The position numbers and the translations under genes are program-made. Below the pieces are notes generated by a model, which did no database searches, was not told the origin of the DNA, and was given only the letters and a program-made list of their open reading frames with translations. Below are positions 37,536 through 46,543 of a DNA stretch of 64,000 nucleotides, piece after piece (the stretch's first letter is position 1; every line of letters begins with the position of its first letter). The DNA comes from Bradyrhizobium erythrophlei (GTDB taxonomy: Bacteria; Pseudomonadota; Alphaproteobacteria; Rhizobiales; Xanthobacteraceae): the NCBI RefSeq assembly GCF_900142985.1, contig NZ_LT670849.1, forward strand, positions 1-64,000, given 5' to 3'.

Positions 37536-39908
37536 TTACGCGTAGCGCGCAGACAGAGCTGCAAATCTTTCTGCGCGAGCCGCGGTTGCCTCTGCCTTGA
37601 GCAGGCCGAGCAGACGGCTGGCATTGGTAGGTGCGTCATAGTGGCGGCTAACATGCTCCATGGCGCGTTCACCGAGGCCAATGCGCAAGGTGGGATTGGT
37701 TGCCAAATCCCGAAGTGTCCCCGTCAAGGCAATTACGTCGCCCACCGGTACCACTACCCCCGTCTCACCATTGCGGACCAGCTCGGGGATGGCGGCAACA
37801 CTTGTAGATATGATTGCCATTCCACACGCACCCGCTTCCGAGAGCACCATCGGAAGGCAGTCCCCGAAGGTAGGCAGAGCGAAGATATCGCAGCGGTGAT
37901 AAAGATCCTTGAGCGGCTGGCTGTTGGCTTCAAGATTGTTATAGACGAAAACACCTGGCTCTGGCGGTAGGCGATCCTTCGTCACCAGGTGAAGTTCGAG
38001 CCCCAGGTGTCGGAGGGCGCGAAAGGCTTCGAGAAGCACCACCCCGCCCTTACGCTCAAGGTCGCCTCCGACGAAGAGGATCTTGACCGGATCGGCGTGA
38101 GGCACGCGTGGCGTGGGTCGTCGCCATTCATCCACGTTCACGCCAGGAGGGATGACGACAATCTTGTCGGCTGGCACCTCATAATCCTGCACAAGGCCGA
38201 GTTTTGTCCATTCCGACCATGCAACGAGCCGACGCGCGGACCTGAAACAGTCGCGGTTCAAGCGCCATTTCCAAGCCTCTAGCCACGCCGGACCCTTCGC
38301 GTGCTTATAAAACGGGCCCAATTCGTCGTATTGAAGCGGTGTAGCGTCAAGGGAAACGATGCTGGGGATCTTGCGGACCCAGCGCTGGGCGAGGACGGCC
38401 GGCACTTGCGTATGGAAAAACAAGGCGTCAAGCTTGGTCTGTTTGTTCTTTCGTGCAACGTCCCGATACGCACGCACGCCAGCCCGTACCGTCCAGTTGC
38501 TCTTGTAAACAGGGATTTTTGCAGCAACCCCCGAGGCCTCAAAATCGATCAGGCCCCAATGTGCATGCACCTCAGGATCACGAGCAACGTTGGCAAGCAG
38601 GTTTTTGGCGTGCGTAACGTGTCCAAGCGACTGCTCCAAAATAAACCCGAAATCGTAACTCGACATCGTCGTCGACCTTCCAGATGCACCCACCAGCTTG
38701 CCCACCGCCGGTACGATGCATTTTGCATGCCTACCTGCTGGCGGTGCGGCGGAACGCTCCGTCGCAATCGAACGTGTCTCTGCGGGGGCCGCAGTTGCCT
38801 CCGCCTTGAGCAGGCCAAGTAGTCGGCTGGTATTGGTGGGTGCGTCATAGTGGCGGCTAACATGGTCCCTGGCGCGTTCACCGAGGGTGAGGCGCAAAGT
38901 GTCGTTTATGGCCAAATCCCGAAGTGTCGCCGTCAAGGCAACTACGTCGCCCACTGGTACCACAACCCCCGTTTCGCCATTCCGGACTAGCTCAGGGATG
39001 GCGGCTACATTTGTAGATATGATCGCCATTCCAGACGCGCCCGCTTCCGAGAGTACCATCGCGAAGGTGTCACCGAACGTGGGCAGAGCGAAGATATCGC
39101 AGCGGTGATAAAGATCCTTGAGCGGCTGGCTGTTGGCTTCAAGATTGTTATAAACAAAAATACCTGGCTCTGGCGGTAGGCGATCCTTCGTCACCAGGTG
39201 AAGTTCGAGCCCCAGGTGTCGGAGCGCGCGAAAAGCTTCAAGAAGCACCAGCCCCCCCTTACGCTCAAGATCGCCCCCGACAAAGAGGATCTTGACCGGA
39301 TCCGCGTGAGGCACGCGTGGCGTGGGTCGTCGCCATTCATCCACGTTCACGCCAGGAGGGATGACGACAATCTTGTCGGCTGGTACTTCGTAATCGCGCA
39401 CAAGGCCGAGTTTTGTCCATTCCGACCAGGCAACGAGCCGACGCGCGGACCTGAAACAGTTGCGGTTCAAGCGCCACTTCCAAGCCTCTAGCCACGCCGG
39501 ACCCTTCGCGTGCTTATAAAATGCGCCCAACGCATCGTATTGAAGCGGTGTAGCGTCGAGGGAAACGATGCTGGGGATCTTGCGGACCCAGCGCTGGGCG
39601 AGAATGGCCGGCACTTGCGTATGGAAAAACAAGGCGTCAAGCTTGGCCTGCTTGTTCATTCGCAGCACCTCACGATACGCGCGCACGCCTGCCCGCACCG
39701 TCCAGTTGCGCCGATAAACAGGGATGTTTCCAACAACTCCCGAGGCCTCAAAATCGATCAGGCCCCAATGTGCATGCACCTCAGGATCACGAGCAACATT
39801 GGCAAGCAGGTTTTTGGCGTGCGTAACGTGTCCAAGCGACTGTTCTAATATAAATCCAAATTCAAAGCTCGTCATCGCTTCGGGGACTTCAAGTGCACGT
39901 ACGGACAT
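37536..39908 (-). CDS. Fusion of two near-identical GT4 glycosyltransferase domains
   Basis: 790 aa. Residues 1-390 and 414-790 are two full GT4 enzymes that are almost the same sequence (FGFILEQSLGHVTHAKNLL begins each; IPPGVNVDEWRRPTPRVPH occurs in both), joined by a linker rich in Ala, Pro and charged residues. The two copies run at a constant DNA offset of 1209 bp (403 codons) with no indels. Where the usual EX7E motif lies, the first copy reads TFGDTFAMVLSEAGASGMA and the second TFGDCLPMVLSEAGACGMA, so the first acid is Asp in both. ATG start; 8 bp gap to the upstream GT2 gene, so one operon. Likely a double-headed or processive transferase. See the repeat entries for the DNA. Confidence 0.9.
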   Translation of the reverse strand: MSVRALEVPEAMTSFEFGFILEQSLGHVTHAKNLLANVARDPEVHAHWGLIDFEASGVVGNIPVYRRNWTVRAGVRAYREVLRMNKQAKLDALFFHTQVPAILAQRWVRKIPSIVSLDATPLQYDALGAFYKHAKGPAWLEAWKWRLNRNCFRSARRLVAWSEWTKLGLVRDYEVPADKIVVIPPGVNVDEWRRPTPRVPHADPVKILFVGGDLERKGGLVLLEAFRALRHLGLELHLVTKDRLPPEPGIFVYNNLEANSQPLKDLYHRCDIFALPTFGDTFAMVLSEAGASGMAIISTNVAAIPELVRNGETGVVVPVGDVVALTATLRDLAINDTLRLTLGERARDHVSRHYDAPTNTSRLLGLLKAEATAAPAETRSIATERSAAPPAGRHAKCIVPAVGKLVGASGRSTTMSSYDFGFILEQSLGHVTHAKNLLANVARDPEVHAHWGLIDFEASGVAAKIPVYKSNWTVRAGVRAYRDVARKNKQTKLDALFFHTQVPAVLAQRWVRKIPSIVSLDATPLQYDELGPFYKHAKGPAWLEAWKWRLNRDCFRSARRLVAWSEWTKLGLVQDYEVPADKIVVIPPGVNVDEWRRPTPRVPHADPVKILFVGGDLERKGGVVLLEAFRALRHLGLELHLVTKDRLPPEPGVFVYNNLEANSQPLKDLYHRCDIFALPTFGDCLPMVLSEAGACGMAIISTSVAAIPELVRNGETGVVVPVGDVIALTGTLRDLATNPTLRIGLGERAMEHVSRHYDAPTNASRLLGLLKAEATAARAERFAALSARYA
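37570..38666. repeat. Copy 2 of 1209-bp tandem duplication
   Basis: C-terminal glycosyltransferase domain of the fusion. Matches 38779-39875 at a constant offset of 1209 bp, for example the shared strings around 37641 and 38850 and around 38601 and 39810. Base differences are scattered, several of them synonymous. Confidence 0.9.
38779..39875. repeat. Copy 1 of 1209-bp tandem duplication
   Basis: N-terminal glycosyltransferase domain of the fusion; partner of 37570-38666. The intervening 110 bp encodes the interdomain linker. Confidence 0.9.
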
Positions 39909-39916
39909 GAGTGCGC

Positions 39917-41134
39917 CTATCCCTCGTAATTTTCATCTGCCGGCGCTTTCATACGATCGGTTCTGATCCAACTCGATGCGGCTTTGCCGGTCGAAATCGA
40001 GCGATACAAACCCAATTTTCTAATCGCGTGCAGAGGAAGTTGGAGTAAGTCGCGAAAGGATAACACATCGCGACCAACGGCTGTCCACGCGAGCAATGTT
40101 CCGAACATCAAAAGCAGAATACTGACGGACGAAATGGCAAGGGCTACGGATGAAATGCCGAGCGTGACCAAACCGCCAGCGAATATCTCGCAGAAGATTA
40201 CGACAAGTACAAGGAGCGACAAAGGAGGGATTGTCATATCGATAGCAAGCACGGCCAAGGCGAGATTTCCATCGCGAAACGATTTGGCAAGCGCCCTCGG
40301 GACCAGGTCGACAATGTTATCGAGATGCCCCTTTTCCCAACGCAGTCGCTGCTGCTCGCTGCCAGCTTGCGACACCGGGAAATGACTGTACACCTTCGCT
40401 TCACTCACGAAATAGGGTGGATAGCCGGCCGCAGCGAGTGACATGCCCAGAGCAGTATCCTCCGCCAACCGACTGTTTCCCAGGTCGCGCTCCCTGAGCA
40501 GATTAAATGGGAAAGCCATACCGGTACCGAAGAGATGGGTTGGCAGCCCAAATAGTCTCAAACCAAGCGGCCTGATCCAGTTTTTGACGCGCCAGGCAAA
40601 AACTTTCACCTTACCACCGGACCGAGCACCCTCTGGCTCAAGCATAAGGTAGAGGCACTGTGCGGGGCGCCCCTTCTGCATTGCGTGACTCGCAAGGCGT
40701 CGCAGCGCCCCCTCGCCAAGTCGGCAATCGGCATCGAGAATGACGACGACATCAGGGGGATTGACGGCCAAGTGCCGCACACCGAACTCTAACGCGTAAC
40801 CCTTTCCGCGGCGGGTCGGGTCGACCCGAATCGCCACGTCTACCCCAGCTGCTTTGACAATCTCCGCCGTTTCATCTGTGCAATTATCTGCGACAACAAT
40901 CACGCTGTCATGCGGCCCAAGCTGAGCTTTAACGTCAGCAAGGGTGGGTAATATCCCGCTCCCTTCGTCATGAGCAGGAATAAGAACAGTCGTCCTGAAG
41001 AGAGCGACAGGCACCGCAGTTTGAGAAAGCCGCTTCTCACGCAGTGCGAAGCATCCTGCCACAATCTGCGAAAACCACACGAAGACCAGAAATGCTGGCA
41101 CGCAAACGATCACAATTACGACGCCACTGAACAT
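39917..41134 (-). CDS. GT2-family glycosyltransferase, membrane-bound
   Basis: 405 aa GT-A inverting enzyme with an N-terminal membrane segment (IVIVCVPAFLVFVWFSQ) and further hydrophobic segments at the C terminus (about 300-360). Catalytic features: VLIPAHDEGSG, VVADNCTDETAEI, VILDADCRLG (metal-binding DxD type), SRLAEDTALGMSL (catalytic ED) and QQRLRWEKGH (Q/RxxRW), the processive-synthase-like motif. The combination resembles cellulose-synthase-like and bactoprenol-linked transferases. It is the first gene of the operon with the fused GT4 protein. Substrate not predictable. Confidence 0.9.
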   Translation of the reverse strand: MFSGVVIVIVCVPAFLVFVWFSQIVAGCFALREKRLSQTAVPVALFRTTVLIPAHDEGSGILPTLADVKAQLGPHDSVIVVADNCTDETAEIVKAAGVDVAIRVDPTRRGKGYALEFGVRHLAVNPPDVVVILDADCRLGEGALRRLASHAMQKGRPAQCLYLMLEPEGARSGGKVKVFAWRVKNWIRPLGLRLFGLPTHLFGTGMAFPFNLLRERDLGNSRLAEDTALGMSLAAAGYPPYFVSEAKVYSHFPVSQAGSEQQRLRWEKGHLDNIVDLVPRALAKSFRDGNLALAVLAIDMTIPPLSLLVLVVIFCEIFAGGLVTLGISSVALAISSVSILLLMFGTLLAWTAVGRDVLSFRDLLQLPLHAIRKLGLYRSISTGKAASSWIRTDRMKAPADENYEG

Positions 41135-41489
41135 AACCTGATGTATCCAGTCTTGACGCTCATTTCACAAGGTCAGCCGACAGCAACCGCAAGATTGGTT
41201 GCCTTGTCTTGCACAAGACGGCCCCGAACCGTTCAATCGTGCGAAGCAGGAACGACGCCTGAATAATCTACCGTGCCGTGTTGAAAAGCCTTATAACGAA
41301 TTGAATTCGTTTGATCAATTGCGTTTTCCTAGGCAAAGTCAAGTCAATGTTCGGATACGATTAACAGGTTCCAGATTTAACTGCCGGTCAGGAGGTTTAG
41401 CTTAACGCTCAAGTTTGGTTGCAGATTTTTGCGGAGGCAAACATGATTAGATTGCGAAAATCATATTCCTCGACCCTTACGAGAATACA
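41135..41489. other. Intergenic gap with a 14-bp dyad
   Basis: About 355 bp upstream of the GT2 operon. Near 41205-41218 is GTCTTGCACAAGAC, a GTCTTG/CAAGAC dyad of operator size that could be a regulator site; the consensus owner is unknown. Otherwise nothing coding. Confidence 0.3.
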
Positions 41490-41684
41490 TTGCCGAAAAC
41501 ACCGACTGACATCGTTGAGCAGTTTCAAAATCTTAAAGACCTTTACCAAGAGCTACTGACGCTCCGATCGCAAGTCTACCAGGCAGAGCGCCTCAGCACG
41601 GAGCGGCTCTCTGTCGAAGCGAAGCCTCAACGAGGTCGCAATCCGGCTCATGGAAAATCAATTCGCCGCAGGCGATCGAAATAA
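41490..41684 (+). CDS. Small coiled-coil-like protein, hypothetical
   Basis: 64 aa from a TTG start. VEQFQNLKDLYQELLTLRSQVYQAER is a helical, Leu-rich stretch like the small proteins at 63267 and 57864 in this window; the tail is basic (RRRRSK). Another frame continues sensibly downstream (SLNEVAIRLMENQFAAGDRN) up to the IS66 insertion site, so the tail here may be frameshifted and the gene damaged. No family recognised. Confidence 0.4.
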   Translation: MPKTPTDIVEQFQNLKDLYQELLTLRSQVYQAERLSTERLSVEAKPQRGRNPAHGKSIRRRRSK

Positions 41685-41727
41685 CTGTCTGAAATCTGGC
41701 TGGTGCGGAGCAGGCTCTTTTAGCGCC

Positions 41728-41735
41728 GAGATACG
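41728..41735. repeat. Left 8-bp target duplication of IS66 element
   Basis: GAGATACG directly precedes the left end GTAAGC and recurs at 44304-44311. Confidence 0.9.
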
Positions 41736-41820
41736 GTAAGCCTCCGCTGAGGGCCGCCTTCCCGGATTGGGCTCGATCGTGAGATGATTTGCTCATTAAT
41801 TTGCAAGCAAATGAGCAAAC

Positions 41821-42222
41821 GTGACAACGGTTACGATTCTGTCCGGTCCAGAGCGACGACGGCGGTGGACCACTGCCGAGAAGCTTCGGATCGTGGAGGA
41901 GAGTCTGGCGCCCGGGGCCAGTGTTGTCGAGGTTGCTCGACGACATGATGTTCACCGCAATCTGGTCACGGCCTGGCGGCGGCAGGCCCGCACGGGCGTC
42001 CTCGTTTGCGAGCCCGGGCCGATGCAGCGGCAAGCTGACGAAGTCCGTTTTGCGGCGGTCTCCATTGCGCCAGAGCGGCAACCGTCGGCGGCGCCCTCCG
42101 GGACCAGCGGTGCGATCGAGATCGAGTTCGCGGCCGGGGCTCGGATGCGGATCACGGGCGCGGTTGACGCCGCGACGCTGAGCGCAGTCGTGGCGGCGCT
42201 GACTGATGGGCAGTCACGATGA
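41821..42222 (+). CDS. tnpA: IS66 accessory protein TnpA
   Basis: 133 aa with an N-terminal helix-turn-helix (RRRRWTTAEKLRIVEESLAP, then EVARRHDVHRNLVTAWRRQ) of the IS66 Orf2/TnpA type. It is needed for transposition in IS66 elements. GTG start; the stop overlaps the start of tnpB. Confidence 0.93.
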   Translation: MTTVTILSGPERRRRWTTAEKLRIVEESLAPGASVVEVARRHDVHRNLVTAWRRQARTGVLVCEPGPMQRQADEVRFAAVSIAPERQPSAAPSGTSGAIEIEFAAGARMRITGAVDAATLSAVVAALTDGQSR

Positions 42223-42566
42223 TCCCGTTGCCGGCCGGCGTGCGGGTGTGGCTCGCAACCGGCTATACCGACATGCGGAAGGGCTTTCCGTCGCTGGCCT
42301 TGCAGGTGCAGGAGATCCTGCATCGCGACCCGCTGGGCGGCCACCTGTTTTGCTTCCGCGGTCGTCGCGGCAATCTGCTGAAGGTGATCTGGCATGATGG
42401 CCAGGGCGCCTGCCTGTTCACGAAGCGCCTGGAGCGGGGTCGCTTCATCTGGCCGAGCCCGGCTGAGGGTGCGGTGACGATCTCGTCGGCGCAGCTCGGT
42501 TATCTCCTGTCCGGGATTGACTGGAGGCACCCACAAGAGACGTGGCGGCCGACATCGGTCGGATGA
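42219..42566 (+). CDS. tnpB: IS66 accessory protein TnpB
   Basis: 115 aa of the IS66 Orf2/TnpB family, with VWLATGYTDMRKGFPSLALQ at the N terminus and LFCFRGRRGNLLKVIWHDGQ in the middle, the family signature. It overlaps tnpA by 4 bp. Confidence 0.95.
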   Translation: MIPLPAGVRVWLATGYTDMRKGFPSLALQVQEILHRDPLGGHLFCFRGRRGNLLKVIWHDGQGACLFTKRLERGRFIWPSPAEGAVTISSAQLGYLLSGIDWRHPQETWRPTSVG

Positions 42567-42612
42567 GGCTTTGCACTTCTCGGATCGCGATGGATGTGAT
42601 TCCATCATCGTT

Positions 42613-44253
42613 GTGACCACCTCTGAATCGCTCCCCACCGATCTGGCCGCCGCGCATGCGATGATCCTCGCGGAGCGCGCCGCGCGCCTGCAAGCGGAAG
42701 CGGTCGCGGCGAGCGCCAAAGCGGAAGCGGCCAACGCGAAGGCGGCCGAAGCACTGATCAGTTACCTCAAGCTCGAGATCGAGAAGCTGCGTCGCCAGAT
42801 TTACGGCAGCCGATCGGAGCGCAAGGCGCGGCTCTTGGAGCAGATGGAGCTTCAGCTTGAAGAGCTGGAAGCAACCGCAACCGAGGACGAACTGGCGGCT
42901 GAGAGGGCGGCGGCTCAGACACAGACCGTCAAGTCCTTCCAGCGTAAGCGGCCGTCGCGCAAACCGTTCCCCGATCATCTGCCGCGCGAGCGGGTCGTGG
43001 TCCCGGCGCCGGAGAGCTGTCCTTGCTGCGGGTCATCGAGGCTCTCGAAACTGGGTGAGGACATCACCGAGACGCTGGAGGTCATTCCGCGGCAGTGGAA
43101 GGTGATCCAGACCGTGCGCGAGAAGTTCTCGTGCCGGGATTGCGAGACAATCACCCAACCGCCGGCGCCCTTCCACGTGACGCCGCGCGGCTTTGCCGGG
43201 CCCAACCTCTTGGCCATGATCCTGTTCGAGAAGTTTGGCCAGCATCAGCCTTTGAACCGGCAGAGCGAGCGCTACGCCCGGGAGGGCATCGATCTGAGCC
43301 TATCGACGCTGGCCGACCAGGTCGGCGCCTGTGCGACGACCCTGCAGCCGCTTTATCGGCTGATCGAGCGTCATGTCCTCTCCGCCGAGCGACTGCATGG
43401 CGACGACACCACGGTGCCGATCCTGGCCAAGGGCCAGACGGTCAAGGGCCACATCTGGACCTATGTCCGCGACGACCGCCCGTTCCGGGGACGGGCGCCG
43501 CCGGCCGCGCTCTATTACGCCTCGCGCGATCGCCGGCAGGAGCATCCTGCCCAGCATCTTCAGACGTTCACCGGCATCCTGCAAGCGGACGCCTACAGCG
43601 GCTACAACGCGCTGTACGACCCATCGCGCGCGCAGGGACCCATCATGCCCGCACTTTGTTGGGCGCACGCCAGGCGGCAGTTCTTCGAGTTGGCGGACAT
43701 CGCCGCCAATGCGAGGCGAGACAAGAACGCCGCGGCGATCTCGCCGATCGCGCTGGAAGCAGTCAAGCGCATCGATGCACTGTTCGACATTGAACGCGGC
43801 ATCAATGGTCAAAGCGCCGAAGAGCGGCTGCGGGTCCGCCGGCAACAGAGTGCGCCGCTGCTGACGGCGCTCGAAGCCTGGCTGCGCGAGCAGCGTGCCC
43901 GGCTGTCGAACTCGTCCGCGGTCGCCAAGCCCATCGACTACATGCTGCGCCGCTGGGACCGGTTCACCCGCTTCGTCGATGACTGGCGGATCTGTCTGAC
44001 CAACAACGCGGCGGAGCGCGCGCTGCGCGGCTTTGCTTTGGGTCGCAAGTCCTGGCTGTTCGCCGGCTCCGAACGTGGGGCCGACCGCGCCGCCATCATG
44101 GCCACCCTGATCATGACGGCAAAGCTCAACGACATCGATCCGCAAGCATGGCTGGCCGACGTGCTCGCCCGCATCGCCGCCACTCCGCAAGGCCGGCTCA
44201 ATGAGCTACTCCCTTGGGAATGGAAGAAGCTCCTTGTTCAGTCCGCCGCATGA
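42613..44253 (+). CDS. tnpC: IS66 transposase TnpC
   Basis: 546 aa from the GTG at 42613 (the frame is open a further 32 codons upstream). Order: N-terminal coiled coil rich in Ala/Glu, helix LRRQIYGSRSER, a C4 zinc finger (CPCCGSSRL and CRDC), and the DDE nuclease with Asp in LHGDDTTVPI, Asp in LQADAYSGYNALY and Glu in NNAAERALRGFALGRK, ending with the IS66 C domain. All catalytic residues are present. Confidence 0.95.
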   Translation: MTTSESLPTDLAAAHAMILAERAARLQAEAVAASAKAEAANAKAAEALISYLKLEIEKLRRQIYGSRSERKARLLEQMELQLEELEATATEDELAAERAAAQTQTVKSFQRKRPSRKPFPDHLPRERVVVPAPESCPCCGSSRLSKLGEDITETLEVIPRQWKVIQTVREKFSCRDCETITQPPAPFHVTPRGFAGPNLLAMILFEKFGQHQPLNRQSERYAREGIDLSLSTLADQVGACATTLQPLYRLIERHVLSAERLHGDDTTVPILAKGQTVKGHIWTYVRDDRPFRGRAPPAALYYASRDRRQEHPAQHLQTFTGILQADAYSGYNALYDPSRAQGPIMPALCWAHARRQFFELADIAANARRDKNAAAISPIALEAVKRIDALFDIERGINGQSAEERLRVRRQQSAPLLTALEAWLREQRARLSNSSAVAKPIDYMLRRWDRFTRFVDDWRICLTNNAAERALRGFALGRKSWLFAGSERGADRAAIMATLIMTAKLNDIDPQAWLADVLARIAATPQGRLNELLPWEWKKLLVQSAA

Positions 44254-44303
44254 TCGGATCACAGAACCACGCGACTATCCCGCGGCCCTCACCGGATGGT
44301 TAC

Positions 44304-44311
44304 GAGATACG
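44304..44311. repeat. Right 8-bp target duplication of IS66 element
   Basis: GAGATACG directly follows the right end of the IS. Confidence 0.9.
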
Positions 44312-44360
44312 CGAAGCCGGGGACGAAGCGCTGTCCTTGGTGGCGGCGCTTGACGCAAAG

Positions 44361-45515
44361 CTATTCGTGGTCCCGATGAATTGTTCTGGTAAACGCCCCC
44401 AAGACGTCCGGCACCATGCTCTTCTTCATCGCATGAACAAACCCGTGCGACACACGACCTCGCCACGAAGGCGACAACCATTGAGCTTCCATCAACGACA
44501 CCTCCATCGGCCGCCAGCGGAGTTTCGATTGATCGCGTCCCGTTGAAAGATTGATCTTTTCAATTCCGTGACAAATGGCCCACTTGATGGCCTCGACCTT
44601 ACACGTCGTCATAACCGAGTACTTGCTCATCTTCGGGTGATAGCCCGAAAAGTAGAGGTATAGGTGGTCGCCTAGCACAAAACCGATTCGAGATGCCACG
44701 ACCTGTCCTTCGACCAACAGTTCGAACAACCTGGCAGAGCCTAAACGTGAGGCACAACTCATATATTCGAGCACGAATTTTCGCGCTGCCAAAGGCGCGA
44801 ACACATCGGCGTGGCTCGGGGTGCTCGGCGCACGCGCGCGCAAACTGTGCAGCTCGAAAAATGTCTCCAGCCGTGCCTCTATCTCGTCTGCCCGCTCGGT
44901 TACCCTAAACTCGTATTGAAGGTTGTCGCGCCGCAACGTTGTATAGCATTTTCGAATTGCCTCCTTGAGGTTACGCGGAAGACCTTTTTTGAAAACCTCC
45001 CAGTCATAGCCAGGCTCAATGAGGAAGTCCGGAACCTGCCGAGTCCAAATTAACGGCGTGCGCCTAGCAATCACTTCGTGGGCTGGCCCGTGCTCCACGA
45101 ACCCTGATAGCTCGACCCAGTCCCAATCTTTGGCTCGGGCCTCCAAATGACAAAGAATTGCGTCAAGCACTCGGCCCTCGTCAGAGCGGCGGCAGCACAA
45201 CCCTCGCACCTCTGTTACGTTCGGATCGGCGCCGAAAAACTGAAGGTGTCTGGCGCGCACTGGGCCCATGGCCGGGCGCTCGGTCAGCATCATCGGCGCC
45301 ACCGCCAGCAGCCGATCCCCGTCGAACACCACGAAACTTTGAATGCGGTCTGCCACGGTGCGCCGGTTCTCGGCGAAGTGCTTCCACCACAGCAAATTCC
45401 AGTGCGGCCCGGTAAACGGCAATCGGGGGAACGTCTGTTCGTCTAAAACCTGCCACGCTGGAGCAATCGCTTCCAGCAAACTTAGGCTCTCGACGACATT
45501 TACCTTCACGCTCAC
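44361..45515 (-). CDS. GNAT/FemAB-like acetyltransferase domain protein
   Basis: 384 aa of the BioF2-like / CelD-type GNAT family (two half-domains as in FemAB peptidoglycan transferases). Visible blocks: LPFTGPHWNLLWWKHF near 34, RNLKEAIRKCYTTLRRD near 184, and LYLYFSGYHPKMSKYSVMT plus KINLSTGRDQSKLRW in the second half. Members are frequent in exopolysaccharide loci and are thought to N-acylate a sugar or lipid-linked intermediate. GTG start. The IS66 insertion ends about 60 bp beyond the gene's 3' end, without disrupting it. Confidence 0.8.
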   Translation of the reverse strand: MSVKVNVVESLSLLEAIAPAWQVLDEQTFPRLPFTGPHWNLLWWKHFAENRRTVADRIQSFVVFDGDRLLAVAPMMLTERPAMGPVRARHLQFFGADPNVTEVRGLCCRRSDEGRVLDAILCHLEARAKDWDWVELSGFVEHGPAHEVIARRTPLIWTRQVPDFLIEPGYDWEVFKKGLPRNLKEAIRKCYTTLRRDNLQYEFRVTERADEIEARLETFFELHSLRARAPSTPSHADVFAPLAARKFVLEYMSCASRLGSARLFELLVEGQVVASRIGFVLGDHLYLYFSGYHPKMSKYSVMTTCKVEAIKWAICHGIEKINLSTGRDQSKLRWRPMEVSLMEAQWLSPSWRGRVSHGFVHAMKKSMVPDVLGAFTRTIHRDHE

Positions 45516-45886
45516 GTTAGCTTACCAGGTGACATCATTGCGACCTGCGTAGAGCCCCTCAAGTGTAAAGGTTTGAACCAACATGATCGCAATTTTCAGC
45601 ATTAATCGTAATAGTGTTATTTTCTTTGCGCGACACCCAGATTGACGCAGGTCGAGGTTATGACAATGAAGGTGCGAACGTGGCGAAATGCCGCAATACG
45701 CGTCGCAGTTGGGGTTGCCGATTCTTCCCGGAGTAACAGACTTTGACAGCTTAACTGTTTCCGAGCCCGAGCAAAATCCTACACACAGCGGCCCCGATCT
45801 GTGAAAGCCTCGTTCGTCAAAGCGGCCATGGCAACTGCCCTCCTCCGCCATGGAGGCCATCTATTAAAGCGTCTGAATTAATCGTT
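45516..45886. other. Intergenic gap
   Basis: About 370 bp between two minus-strand genes; AT-rich in the middle. No coding frame or structured element recognised. Confidence 0.3.
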
Positions 45887-46543
45887 TTAGGAATTCGCTC
45901 TACCACTAACGTTTGAAACCGAAGAGCAGGCAACATCATCCCTCTCTCCTGTTGCAAACCTCCGCACAATCCGAGCAGGATTTCCAACCACTAGGCAATT
46001 GGCAGGAACGTCTCTTGTCACCACACTGCCTGCTCCTATGACGGCGCCATTTCCAATAGAAATTCCGGGGAGAATAATTACCCGCGAGCCGATCCATACG
46101 TGGTCACCGATGATAACTGGAACTGCGGGCGGCGCCAACTCGTGCTGTTGCAGGGGATGCTCGTTCCTGTCCACGATAAGTGTGTAATGGCCCAGCAGAC
46201 AGTGGCGGCCGATTTCGACATGCTTGTATGCCGAAATCGATGAGCCGTAGTTAATAAATGTATGATCGCCTATCGAGATGCGAGCTCCTGGGTGAGCGAC
46301 GAATTCGAGCGGCACCACATCTCCTACTAAGGTAATGCTCTGCCCAAATTCCACACGTCCGTCGCCTTTGAATCGAATGCGACCGAAAAGCCTTACAGAG
46401 ATTGGGACTCGCGCCTTTGCCCGAATTCGAAACTGCGCGTTGATGAGCGCTGCGGCAAGGCGCCGATCGCAAATGACTTGTATAAATTTCTGAAAGAGCG
46501 CTCGAGTGCCTACAACACTTCTCATGAATCCAAGCCGGTCCAA
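45887..46543 (-). CDS. Hexapeptide-repeat acyltransferase
   Basis: 218 aa left-handed beta-helix acetyltransferase. The first 60 residues are an amphipathic extension; hexapeptide turns follow (GARISIGDHTFINYGSSISA, HVEIGRHCLLGHYTLIVD, DHVWIGSRVIILPGISIGNG), with the catalytic His region VDRNEHPLQQ and the usual end DVPANCLVVGNPARIVRRF. It would O-acetylate a sugar of the glycan. TTG start. It marks the right edge of the polysaccharide locus. Confidence 0.87.
   Translation of the reverse strand: MDRLGFMRSVVGTRALFQKFIQVICDRRLAAALINAQFRIRAKARVPISVRLFGRIRFKGDGRVEFGQSITLVGDVVPLEFVAHPGARISIGDHTFINYGSSISAYKHVEIGRHCLLGHYTLIVDRNEHPLQQHELAPPAVPVIIGDHVWIGSRVIILPGISIGNGAVIGAGSVVTRDVPANCLVVGNPARIVRRFATGERDDVACSSVSNVSGRANS

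Larger units (their letters stand above)
41736..44303 (+). mobile_element. Complete IS66-family insertion sequence
   Basis: 2568 bp from GTAAGC at 41736 to its inverted copy GGTTAC ending at 44303. Terminal inverted repeats match at 19 of the first 22 bases. It carries tnpA, tnpB and tnpC, all open and apparently functional, and is bounded by a perfect 8-bp direct repeat, so it inserted recently by transposition. The insertion lies between the glycan locus and a GNAT gene. Confidence 0.95.

Noticed and set aside
37641..39848. Plus-strand frames opposite the fused glycosyltransferase
   Set aside because: They repeat with the 1209-bp duplication and mirror the coding frame; composition is that of a shadow.
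41205..41218. LexA-like operator GTCTTGCACAAGAC
   Set aside because: It does not fit the alphaproteobacterial LexA site GAAC-N7-GTTC and no second site supports it.
43095..43793. Long alternate frame inside the IS66 tnpC gene
   Set aside because: It is opened by high third-position GC and has no protein similarity; the true frame carries the DDE residues.
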